DNA of 14,443 nt from DATEOR01 sp035296905. GTDB lineage: Bacteria; Actinomycetota; Thermoleophilia; Gaiellales; Gaiellaceae. Numbering within the stretch: position 1 is the first letter of the stretch; every line of letters starts with the position of its first letter. The notes beneath the pieces were generated by a model. The model saw nothing but the letters and a program-made list of their open reading frames with translations. It did not search any database and was not told the origin of the DNA. The DNA lies in assembly GCA_035296905.1 (NCBI GenBank), contig DATHAA010000065.1, positions 1-14,443 on the forward strand, given 5' to 3'. Of the stretch, positions 1 to 5,822 are shown piece after piece. Made by a program: the position numbers and the translations under genes.

Positions 1-185
1 CGCGGTGTCGAAACGGGTCTCGACCGTGGTCGGATGCTCCAGGCGCGGCTGGCGTACCCGAAGGCTTCCAGGAACAGGTTCTGATCGCCCTGCTCGATGC
101 CCACGACGCCCGAGAACTTTTGAGCAGCCTCAAGCTCCGCAGCAACGTCTCGACGGCTCGCACGGCCCACTGCTGCAGATGGCAC
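1..185 (-). pseudogene. Beta-lactamase-fold serine hydrolase, N-terminal fragment with an apparent frameshift
   Basis: Reading leftwards, the minus strand encodes residues resembling the N-terminus of class C beta-lactamase/penicillin-binding-protein-like serine hydrolases: KFSGVVGIEQGDQ, then LFLEAFGYASRAWSI (base 116 down to 33). In that family the next residues are usually like PNTxxTRFDTAS. Here they appear only one frame over: TTVETRFDTA is read from base 30 to base 1. Restoring one C (a G on the plus strand) near 32-33 gives a continuous AWSIPTTVETRFDTA. The catalytic SxxK would lie beyond the left edge and is not visible. The GTG at 185 is chosen because a GAGGA-like ribosome site lies about 8 bases upstream; GTG at 215, just after a TAGACT hexamer, or GTG at 170 are alternatives. 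The shift may be a real inactivation or a consensus error near a contig end. Family assignment is by motif memory only. Confidence 0.62.
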
Positions 186-220
186 GCGCGTATCCTCGCA
201 GGCCTGATCCGGCACGCGTA

Positions 221-230
221 AGTCTAACGT
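221..230. promoter_or_regulatory. Possible divergent -10 pair between the serine hydrolase and the cupin gene
   Basis: The bases AGTCTAACGT hold TAACGT on the plus strand (225-230) and TAGACT on the minus strand (226 down to 221). The two hexamers share the central TA. The minus hexamer ends five bases before a GTG at 215, so a nearly leaderless start is possible there. The plus transcript would start near 237 and carry about 55 bases of leader with a good ribosome site before the cupin gene. No convincing -35 boxes are seen. This is inferred from sequence only. Confidence 0.35.
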
Positions 231-291
231 TGCTCCGCCAACGCTAACCCGCCGCCGCAAACTCCCACCGCTACGACTTGGAGGTAACCGA

Positions 292-756
292 ATGACTCGT
301 CAGAACCTGTTCTCCGGCACATGGGACGGCGCCGACGAAGAAGACGGGACTCGGCATCGAGTCTTCTGGCGGCCGGACTACGCCAGGATGGGAGCAACGC
401 TCTACGAGCTGTCCCCCGGCGCGTCCGGGATGCGGATGCACATGCACTTCGGAGCCGAGGAGATGTTCTTCGTCCTGAGCGGCCGTCCGGTCCTCCGAAA
501 CCAAGACGGCGACGAGGAGCTGGCCGCAGGCGACGTCGTCTTCTGCCCCGAGGGACGTGCCGGGCTACACGCGTTCAGCAACCCCACGGAAGAGCCCGCT
601 CAGATCCTCGGCGTCAGTGCAGGGAGCTTCCCGGACGTCGTCGCCTACCCCGAGCACGGATACGCATGGGTGGCGACCCGCGACCCCGATCCCGAGCTCC
701 TCGCGAAAGCCGACGACCCCGGCATCATCGCTCGCTTCGAGATCCCGATCGAGTAA
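292..756 (+). CDS. Cupin-domain protein
   Basis: This 154-residue protein is a single cupin barrel. Cupin motif 1 is visible as H50, H52, E56 or E57 and G64 (in HMHFGAEEMFFVLSG). Motif 2 is visible as G80, P86, G88, H93 and N97 (GDVVFCPEG then LHAFSN). The two histidines, the glutamate and H93 are the usual metal-binding set. The start is well supported: GGAGG at 280-284 sits about seven bases before the ATG. No signal peptide is seen, so a cytoplasmic location is likely. The C-terminal third (about residues 105-154) continues past the barrel and ends in IIARFEIPIE. Cupins of this kind may be enzymes, sugar-binding proteins or regulatory domains, and the substrate cannot be read from the sequence. 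The neighbouring genes give no clear pathway hint. Confidence 0.85.
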   Translation: MTRQNLFSGTWDGADEEDGTRHRVFWRPDYARMGATLYELSPGASGMRMHMHFGAEEMFFVLSGRPVLRNQDGDEELAAGDVVFCPEGRAGLHAFSNPTEEPAQILGVSAGSFPDVVAYPEHGYAWVATRDPDPELLAKADDPGIIARFEIPIE

Positions 757-799
757 ATCGCTCGCGCTCGCCGAGCCTCCCACCGAAAGGCGCGCCCGC

Positions 800-805
800 T
801 ACATT
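800..805 (+). promoter_or_regulatory. -10 hexamer TACATT for a leaderless start at 812
   Basis: TACATT ends exactly six bases before the ATG at 812, which places the expected first transcribed base on the A of the start codon. No ribosome-binding site lies at normal spacing; the closest purine run (GAAAGG, 785-790) is over 20 bases away. The match to the actinobacterial TANNNT consensus and its spacing support a leaderless mRNA. No clear -35 is seen. Confidence 0.5.
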
Positions 806-811
806 CAGTCC

Positions 812-1837
812 ATGGACGACGTCAGGGGTTTCCTCGACGCATGCCAGGCGTTCTTCGACACGATCACCTCGGTCGCGTTCTGGCCGCTCCTCCTCGCGGT
901 CTCCCTGCACGTCCTCAAGCTGCTCCTGAGAGGCCGCGCCTGGCAGAACATCCTGCGCGCGTCGTACCCGGGCGAGCGGGTCCCGTACTGGGGCGTCTTC
1001 GGCTCCTACATGGCCGGCGTGGGCGTCAACTCGATCGCGCCCGCCCGCGGCGGCGACGTCGTGAAGCTCTATCTGGTCAAGCGGCAGGTCAAGGACTCGA
1101 GCTATCCGACCCTCGCCTCAAGTCTCGTGGTCGAGACGCTCTTCGACTTCGTCGTCGCGTCGATCCTCCTCCTCTGGGCGATCAAGCTGGGAATCCTCCC
1201 CGGAATCCCTGACCTGCCCGCGCTCCCGGCCTTCGACTGGGCGTTCGTCATTCGCCACCCCGTCATCGCCGCTTTCATCGGCTGCGTGCTCACCGGGCTT
1301 GCCATCATCGGGGCGGCCTGGGCCTCTCGCCATGTGAACCACTTCAAGGAGAAGCTCGCCCAGGGCTTCGCCATCCTCCGCGACCGCCGCGCCTTCCTTA
1401 CCGGAGTGGTCACATGGCAGGCGGCGAGCTGGCTCGCGCGAGGCGCCGGGGTCTACTTCTTCCTCGAGGCGTTCCACATTCCGGCGAGCGTGCAGGCCAC
1501 GGTCACCGTCCTCGTCGTCCAGGGGCTCTCGACGCTCCTCCCCTTCACGCCTGGAGGAGCGGGGACGCAGCAGGCCGTCCTCGTCTTCGCGTTCAGCGGG
1601 ACCGCGGCCGCGAGTACCGTCCTCGGCTTCAGCGTCGGGATGCAGCTCGTGACGACCGCCGTGAACGTCCTGCTCGGCTTCGGCGCGATCGCCATCATGC
1701 TCCGCACCCTTCGCTGGCGCCAGCACGTCTTCGCCGACGAAGGGCTCAGGGCTGCAACGGGTTCCGAGCCGCCTGATTCCGACCCGGCCGCGCCACCTTC
1801 CCCCTCAGCCCTTCCAGGCCGGGCGAACGGCGTATGA
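812..1837 (+). CDS. UPF0104/YbhN family membrane protein (lysylphosphatidylglycerol synthase TM-region-like flippase domain)
   Basis: This 341-residue polytopic membrane protein has about seven to eight hydrophobic segments. It resembles the membrane domain of MprF-type lysylphosphatidylglycerol synthases (LPG_synthase_TM) without the cytosolic aminoacyl-transferase domain. Visible family marks are N73-K85 (NSIAPARGGDVVK) and the later LLPFTPGGAGTQQ segment, which match the N..P.R.G and PGG.G.qE motifs. Stand-alone members are often linked to lipid or glycolipid translocation, but the substrate here is unknown. The frame stays open upstream to about 557, across the end of the cupin gene. The ATG at 812 is preferred because the membrane protein starts there, the intergenic gap is left free, and a -10 hexamer is ideally placed. 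The tail after residue 310 is Pro/Ala/Ser-rich. The stop overlaps the next start as ATGA, so the two are probably translated together. Confidence 0.85.
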   Translation: MDDVRGFLDACQAFFDTITSVAFWPLLLAVSLHVLKLLLRGRAWQNILRASYPGERVPYWGVFGSYMAGVGVNSIAPARGGDVVKLYLVKRQVKDSSYPTLASSLVVETLFDFVVASILLLWAIKLGILPGIPDLPALPAFDWAFVIRHPVIAAFIGCVLTGLAIIGAAWASRHVNHFKEKLAQGFAILRDRRAFLTGVVTWQAASWLARGAGVYFFLEAFHIPASVQATVTVLVVQGLSTLLPFTPGGAGTQQAVLVFAFSGTAAASTVLGFSVGMQLVTTAVNVLLGFGAIAIMLRTLRWRQHVFADEGLRAATGSEPPDSDPAAPPSPSALPGRANGV

Positions 1838-2448
1838 TTGCGAGGCGCATGGAACCATCCGTTCGGACCGGCGGACGGCAGGCGTACTCGGCTGCAGTCA
1901 CGGATCTCTGGGAGCGCGTCGGGACGGCCTTGACCCGCCTCGAGCGCATCGCCGAGACCCCTGCCGACGTGCTCGTGGAAGAGCACTCGGACGAGCTTCC
2001 GGGCCTCCAGTACTCACTGCACGCGGGCGCCGAGCTCGCCGTGGGCATCGAGCCGCCGCCGACCGCGGAGGATCTGCACGAGGAGCTCGTGGCCGCCCTT
2101 ACCGAGGCGCGCGACGCGACCGCCGAGGTCGCCTATGCCGTCGAGGTCGACGAGGCAGATGGTGTCGAGCCGCTCCTGCCCGAGTGGCGCGGCTCGCTCT
2201 TCCGCGTCCGGCTCGCCCGTCTCCGTGCGCTCGAACGGACGAACGCGCTAGCTGCCGAGGCTCCACCGGCGCAGCCGGAGTGGGGAAAGTCCGACCACGA
2301 GGGCACGTCGTGGACGGCGATCGTCGCCACCGTCCTCATCCTCGGTGGCGCCTTCCTCTTCACGGCCGGCGCCGTGCTCGTCGCCTGGCCGGTGTGGGCC
2401 GCGGGGCTCGCGCTCTTCGCGGGCGGATTCATCCTCTACAGGCCCTAG
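1834..2448 (+). CDS. C-terminally membrane-anchored protein of unknown function
   Basis: This 204-residue protein is not recognised. Residues 1 to about 165 are hydrophilic and acidic, rich in Glu and Ala with probable long helices (for example AEDLHEELVAALTEARDATAEVAYAVEVDEAD). The end is a pair of hydrophobic helices (about residues 170-202: TAIVATVLILGGAFLFTAGAVLVAWPVWAAGLALFAGG), so it probably sits on the inner membrane with the bulk in the cytoplasm. The first ATG overlaps the upstream stop by four bases (ATGA), consistent with coupling to the UPF0104 gene and suggesting a partner role. A second start at 1849 is also plausible: it has TATGAT at 1833-1838 and GAGG just upstream. The stop TAG lies in a CTAG shared with the convergent gltX stop. 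Confidence 0.75.
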   Translation: MIARRMEPSVRTGGRQAYSAAVTDLWERVGTALTRLERIAETPADVLVEEHSDELPGLQYSLHAGAELAVGIEPPPTAEDLHEELVAALTEARDATAEVAYAVEVDEADGVEPLLPEWRGSLFRVRLARLRALERTNALAAEAPPAQPEWGKSDHEGTSWTAIVATVLILGGAFLFTAGAVLVAWPVWAAGLALFAGGFILYRP

Positions 2449-3701
2449 CCGGCAGCCGCGTCGAGCCGCGCAATGGTCTCTTCGTGGCCGAGGAGTTCGA
2501 TCGACTCGAAGAGCCCCGGCGAGACGTTTGACCCCGTGACCGCAGCCCGGATGGGCTGGAAAGCCTGGCGCGGCTTCAGTCCCTGACGCTCGGCCAACTC
2601 CCGCAAGGCCGTCTCGATTCGCTCAGAGTCGAAGGGCTCGACCCCGGCTAGAGTTGAGCGCGCCTCGGCGAGAAGCGATGCCGAGCCGTCCAGAAGCGCC
2701 GGGTCGGGCGGGACGCGGTCGAAGAAGAAGCCGGCGAAGGCGGGAAACTCGCCGAAGGTTCCGATCTTCTCCTGGACGAGCGGCGCGGATTTGCGGACGA
2801 GCTCCTCGTCCCACTCGTAGCCTTGCTCCCGAAGCCAGGTGAGCAGCGCGTCCGCGTATTCTTCCGGGGAGAGGGCGCGCACGTAGACACCGTTCAGGTG
2901 GTTCAGCTTGTCGTAGTCGAAGACCGCCGGGCTCGCGCCGACCCGCTCCAGGGTGAAGAGCCGGATGAGGTCTTCGCGGCTGAAGATCTCGGTGCGATCG
3001 TCGTAGCTCCAGCCGAGGAGCGCGAGGTAGTTGAGGAGCGCGGGCGCATAGTAGCCGTCGTGTCGGAACTCTTCCACCGAGACGGCACCGTGGCGCTTCG
3101 AGAGCTTCTTGCCGTCGGGCCCGTAGATGTTGCCGAGGTGCGCGTAGCGGGGAGGCGCCGCGCCGAGCGCCTCGAGGACGCGGATCTGCTTCGGCGTGTT
3201 CGAGATGTGATCCTCGCCGCGGATGACGTGCGTGATCCCGTCGAGCCAGTCCTCGACGGGCGAGGCGAAGTTGTAGGTCGGCCTGCCGTCGGCCCGCACC
3301 GCGACCAGGTCCTCGAGCTTCTCGCTCGGGACCTCGATGTGGCCGCGGACGAGATCCTCCCAGGCGGTCGAGCCCTCGTCGGGCATGCGGATCCTGATCG
3401 CACCCTCGTCCTCGTAGGCCGACCCCTCGGCGACGAGTCGCTGCGCCTCCTCCCTGCACCGCTCCATGCGGTCGAGCTGGTACGTGACCTCCCCGTCCCA
3501 GTCGAGCCCGAGCCAGCGGAGCGACTCCATCATCTGCTCCGAGGCCTCGGCCACCTCGCGGCTCGTGTCCGTGTTCTCGATCCGCAGGCGGAACTCGCCG
3601 CTCTCGTGGCGGGCATAGAGCCAGTTGAAGAGCGCCGTGTGGACTCCCCCGATGTGCAGGAACCCCGTCGGGCTCGGAGCGAAGCGGACGACCGGTGGCA
3701 C
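2445..3701 (-). CDS. gltX: Glutamyl-tRNA synthetase, compact form
   Basis: This 418-residue class I aminoacyl-tRNA synthetase charges tRNA(Glu) with glutamate in the cytoplasm. The ATP-binding signature HIGG is at residues 16-19 (after FAPSPTG), the second signature KKLSKRHGA is at 198-206, and the GluRS/GlnRS block VIRGEDHISNTPKQI is at 159-173. The C-terminal anticodon-binding part is present. At 418 residues it is shorter than the usual 460-500. Between Y96 (GSAYEDEG) and I102 (IRIRMP) only a few residues remain, where most bacterial GluRS have a longer insertion that often carries cysteines. The usual IEDTD reads IENTD (N43). The GTG start at 3701 has no ribosome site, but TACCAT on the minus strand ends six bases before it, suggesting a leaderless mRNA. 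The gene diverges from nfo and ends tail-to-tail with the membrane-anchored protein gene. Confidence 0.95.
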   Translation of the reverse strand: MPPVVRFAPSPTGFLHIGGVHTALFNWLYARHESGEFRLRIENTDTSREVAEASEQMMESLRWLGLDWDGEVTYQLDRMERCREEAQRLVAEGSAYEDEGAIRIRMPDEGSTAWEDLVRGHIEVPSEKLEDLVAVRADGRPTYNFASPVEDWLDGITHVIRGEDHISNTPKQIRVLEALGAAPPRYAHLGNIYGPDGKKLSKRHGAVSVEEFRHDGYYAPALLNYLALLGWSYDDRTEIFSREDLIRLFTLERVGASPAVFDYDKLNHLNGVYVRALSPEEYADALLTWLREQGYEWDEELVRKSAPLVQEKIGTFGEFPAFAGFFFDRVPPDPALLDGSASLLAEARSTLAGVEPFDSERIETALRELAERQGLKPRQAFQPIRAAVTGSNVSPGLFESIELLGHEETIARLDAAAG

Positions 3702-3706
3702 ACGGC

Positions 3707-3713
3707 TATGGTA
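3707..3713. promoter_or_regulatory. Symmetric bidirectional -10 element for gltX and nfo
   Basis: The heptamer TATGGTA reads as TATGGT on the plus strand (3707-3712) and TACCAT on the minus strand (3713 down to 3708). Each hexamer is followed by exactly six bases and then a GTG start: 3719 for nfo on the plus strand and 3701 for gltX on the minus strand. The gap between the two genes is only 17 bp, and neither gene has a Shine-Dalgarno sequence. The two expected start sites lie 18 bp apart. Each promoter's upstream contacts would fall inside the other gene's coding sequence. Confidence 0.6.
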
Positions 3714-3718
3714 GTCGG

Positions 3719-4651
3719 GTGATCCCGGGCGCCCATGTCTCGACCTCCGGCGGGATCCACACTGCCATCGACCGCGCCGAGGCGATCGGGAGCGAGTCGC
3801 TCCAGATCTTCACGCAGAGCCCTCGCGCCTGGCGCCCTACGAACCACGACCCGGCGAATTTCGAGCGCTTCAAAAAGCGGCGTGTCGCGGCAGGGATCCA
3901 GGGCGTCGTCTGCCACGCCCTCTACCTCGTCAACCTCGCGACACCCGACGAGGAGATCTACGAGAAGTCGGTGGCGACGCTCATGAACACCGTCGACGTC
4001 GCCTGCGCGATCGAGGCCGACGGCGTCGTCTTCCACGTCGGCTCACACCTCGGCGCCGGCTTCGAGGCGGGCCTCGAGCACGTCGTGCCGGCGCTCGAGC
4101 GCGCGCTCGAGCGCTGCTCCGAGACGACCTGGCTCCTGATCGAGAACTCCGCCGGAGCCGGCGGGACGATCGGCCGCTCGGTCGACGAGCTCGCAGTCCT
4201 AGTAGACCGCCTCGACCGGCACCCCCGGCTCGGCATCTGCCTCGACTCGTGCCACCTCTGGGTCTCGGGCACCGATGTCACGGATCGCGCCGCCCTGGAC
4301 GCCTGCTTGGACGAGGTCGAGGAGCGCATCGGCCTCGACCGCCTGCGAGCCCTGCACGTGAACGACGCCGCTGCACCGCTCGGCTCCAACCGCGACCGCC
4401 ACGCGAACCTGGGCGAGGGAGAGATTGCCGAGGGCATGAGCGTTTTCCTCGGCCACCCCAAGCTGCAGGGGCTGCCCACGATTCTGGAAGTCCCGGGCCC
4501 CGACGGCCACGGGCCGGACGCGAACGAGATCCAGAAGCTCCGCGACCTCCACAGCCGCGGGCTCGCGGACGCTAGGCCGGATCGGAAGGCTGCTGCTCGA
4601 CCACGCGGAAAGACGGCTTCCCGCGCGGGAGCTCGAAGAACTCGGGGTTGA
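3719..4651 (+). CDS. nfo: Endonuclease IV (AP endonuclease, deoxyribonuclease IV)
   Basis: This 310-residue TIM-barrel metalloenzyme cuts DNA 5' to abasic sites and trims blocked 3' ends in base excision repair. All nine zinc ligands known from E. coli Nfo have counterparts: H66, H106, E142, D176, H179, H213, D226, H228 and E257, seen in CHALYLVN, VFHVGSH, ENSAG, CLDSCH, LHVND, DRHANLGEG and LEVPG. The GTG at 3719 is chosen because the family begins with IGAHVS/IPGAHVS and a -10 hexamer ends six bases before it; a GTG at 3695 in frame would run into the gltX start. After about residue 280 (NEIQKLRDLH) the protein continues as a basic tail rich in Arg, Lys and Ala with no family counterpart. 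That tail lies antisense to the next minus-strand gene. Confidence 0.93.
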   Translation: MIPGAHVSTSGGIHTAIDRAEAIGSESLQIFTQSPRAWRPTNHDPANFERFKKRRVAAGIQGVVCHALYLVNLATPDEEIYEKSVATLMNTVDVACAIEADGVVFHVGSHLGAGFEAGLEHVVPALERALERCSETTWLLIENSAGAGGTIGRSVDELAVLVDRLDRHPRLGICLDSCHLWVSGTDVTDRAALDACLDEVEERIGLDRLRALHVNDAAAPLGSNRDRHANLGEGEIAEGMSVFLGHPKLQGLPTILEVPGPDGHGPDANEIQKLRDLHSRGLADARPDRKAAARPRGKTASRAGARRTRG

Positions 4652-5015
4652 CACAGCCCAGCTCGTCGGCTCGGTGCTCGTAGCACGTCGAAACTTCGGC
4701 CTTGCACATCGGCAGCGGTTGGCGGACGGTCTTCACAGCGCCGAACCCACCCTTGCGCTTCTGCGCCTCCTCGAGAGCGTCGAGATCGATCTCGACGTCG
4801 TACACCTTCTGCATGCAGCCGATGTACGTGTGCCCCCATTCCTCGTAGGCGTAGACAAAGGGACACGAGCGCCTGACGCACGCGGCCGGGTAGACGACCT
4901 TGTCGCAGTGGACTCCGCAGCGGCGACACTCGGTCTCGTCCTGTGGCCGCAAGGGGAGCTCTTGAACGATCGGCAATCGCCGTTGCATCCAGCCTGAATT
5001 GTGGGTGAGGTTCAT
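4572..5015 (-). CDS. Cysteine-rich protein of unknown function (possible metal or Fe-S protein)
   Basis: This 147-residue protein is not recognised. It has nine cysteines (C30, C33, C37, C46, C51, C67, C104, C111, C121) and several histidines (H36, H62, H114). They form a CxxCGxHC cluster (residues 30-37), CVRRSC (46-51), an aromatic block (FVYAYEEWGHTYIGC, 53-67), and a C-terminal group C104/C111/C121. The spacing suggests zinc or iron-sulphur binding; no catalytic motif is seen, and no signal peptide or membrane segment. The ATG at 5015 is used; an ATG at 4988 (MQRRLPIVQE) is a possible later start, and neither has a strong ribosome site. It lies 52 bp downstream of the HAD gene on the same strand and may be cotranscribed. 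Its last 80 bases overlap the 3' end of nfo in antisense. The even cysteine pattern argues that it is a real gene. Confidence 0.8.
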   Translation of the reverse strand: MNLTHNSGWMQRRLPIVQELPLRPQDETECRRCGVHCDKVVYPAACVRRSCPFVYAYEEWGHTYIGCMQKVYDVEIDLDALEEAQKRKGGFGAVKTVRQPLPMCKAEVSTCYEHRADELGCVNPEFFELPRGKPSFRVVEQQPSDPA

Positions 5016-5067
5016 ACGTCCCGCAAGACTTGACAGCGTGTAATGGTGGGTGTAGGCCCGGGCCCGC

Positions 5068-5793
5068 TCAAAGCTCGCCGCTGAGGCGCCTGACGACGTT
5101 CAAGACGTCCATCGTCGTGAAAGCCTCGAAGTCCGGGGCGAGCCCGCGCTCGTCGTCGTCGGCCCGAAACCAGAAGGCCTGGACGGTCGTCATCCCGACC
5201 TCCTTCGCGCCGCGCACGTCCTCGTAGCGGCGGTCTCCGACGAAGACCGCCCGCGAGGGGTCGACGCCGAGTCGCCCCAGCGCCTCTTCGAAGATCATCG
5301 GGTGCGGCTTTCGCTTCCCGGTCTCGGATGAGAAGACCGCGACATCGAGCCGCTCGCCGAGCCCCATCTGTGCGAGATCGCGATGGAGGAGAGCCGGCGG
5401 GTCGAAGGCATTCGAGACGAGCCCGGTCTTTAGCCCGCGCTCGCGGAGAACGTCGAGGAGGGCGTGCGTCGAGTCCCCGAGGAGCCTGGCCGGATCCCAG
5501 GCCTCGTGCTCGGCCTCGAGGAAGCGCTCGAGCTCGACGTCGTCGACTTCGACATCGAGGCTCCCCAAACAGTCGCGGACGAGCTCGGGGTATTCGACCT
5601 CCTCGAGCGAGCCAGGCTGCCAGAGTAGCGGCATGTATCGCTCGCGGAACCGCTCGGCCGCGTCCGCGTGTCCGGGCAGCCCGTCGCGACCGATCGCCGC
5701 GAGGCCCGCCTCCCACCCCGCCTCGAGGAGGACGTCGTCGTATTCGAAGCGGAAGAGTGTGTCGCCCCAGTCGAAAAGAACCGCGTCGATCAC
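5068..5793 (-). CDS. HAD-superfamily hydrolase
   Basis: This 241-residue haloacid-dehalogenase-type protein is probably a phosphatase-like enzyme of subfamily I with a helical cap. Motif I is VLFDWGDTL with nucleophile D8. The usual DxDGT order reads DWGDT, so the +2 acid/base Asp is Gly10 and an Asp follows at 11, a variant known in part of the family. Motif II is the Ser of GLVSNAFD, motif III the Lys of GKRKPHPMIF, and motif IV VGDRRYEDVRGAKEVG. The cap lies between about residues 15 and 90. The GTG at 5793 (VIDAVLFDWG) is chosen because the open frame further upstream is only Arg/Gly-rich and would run into the antiporter gene. The substrate is unknown. It diverges from the antiporter gene over 29 bp. 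Confidence 0.88.
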   Translation of the reverse strand: MIDAVLFDWGDTLFRFEYDDVLLEAGWEAGLAAIGRDGLPGHADAAERFRERYMPLLWQPGSLEEVEYPELVRDCLGSLDVEVDDVELERFLEAEHEAWDPARLLGDSTHALLDVLRERGLKTGLVSNAFDPPALLHRDLAQMGLGERLDVAVFSSETGKRKPHPMIFEEALGRLGVDPSRAVFVGDRRYEDVRGAKEVGMTTVQAFWFRADDDERGLAPDFEAFTTMDVLNVVRRLSGEL

Positions 5794-5803
5794 GTCAAGG
5801 CGA

Positions 5804-5813
5804 ACGTTAGGGT
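5804..5813. promoter_or_regulatory. Back-to-back -10 hexamers between HAD and Ca2+/H+ antiporter genes
   Basis: ACGTTAGGGT carries TAGGGT on the plus strand (5808-5813), nine bases before the GTG at 5823, and TAACGT on the minus strand (5809 down to 5804), ten bases before the GTG at 5793. The two share the central TA. Predicted transcripts would have leaders of only about three or four bases. No -35 or ribosome site is obvious. Confidence 0.45.
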
Positions 5814-5822
5814 CCCTCGGCC

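Noticed and set aside
5..247. Plus-strand open frame of 80 codons
   Set aside because: The product is Arg/Pro-rich and low-complexity, and the minus strand over the same bases encodes recognisable serine hydrolase sequence.
557..811. Upstream extension of the UPF0104 gene
   Set aside because: It would overlap the cupin gene by 200 bases and add a Ser/Arg/Pro-rich stretch; the ATG at 812 has an ideally placed -10.
3695..3718. Earlier GTG start for nfo at 3695
   Set aside because: It would overlap the gltX start and add eight residues absent from the family; the GTG at 3719 begins right at the conserved barrel strand.
2823..3722. Long open frame (about 299 codons) on the plus strand opposite gltX
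   Set aside because: It is antisense to an unmistakable glutamyl-tRNA synthetase; its composition (Val/Arg/Leu/Glu-rich without motifs) is that of a mirror frame in GC-rich DNA.
3958..4929. Long minus-strand open frame (about 323 codons) across nfo and the cysteine-rich gene
   Set aside because: It overlaps two better-supported genes in other frames and its product is Ser/Arg-rich with no motifs.
5055..5064. Palindrome GGCCCGGGCC between the HAD and cysteine-rich genes
   Set aside because: It has no loop and no following T run, so it is a poor terminator; such palindromes are common in GC-rich DNA.
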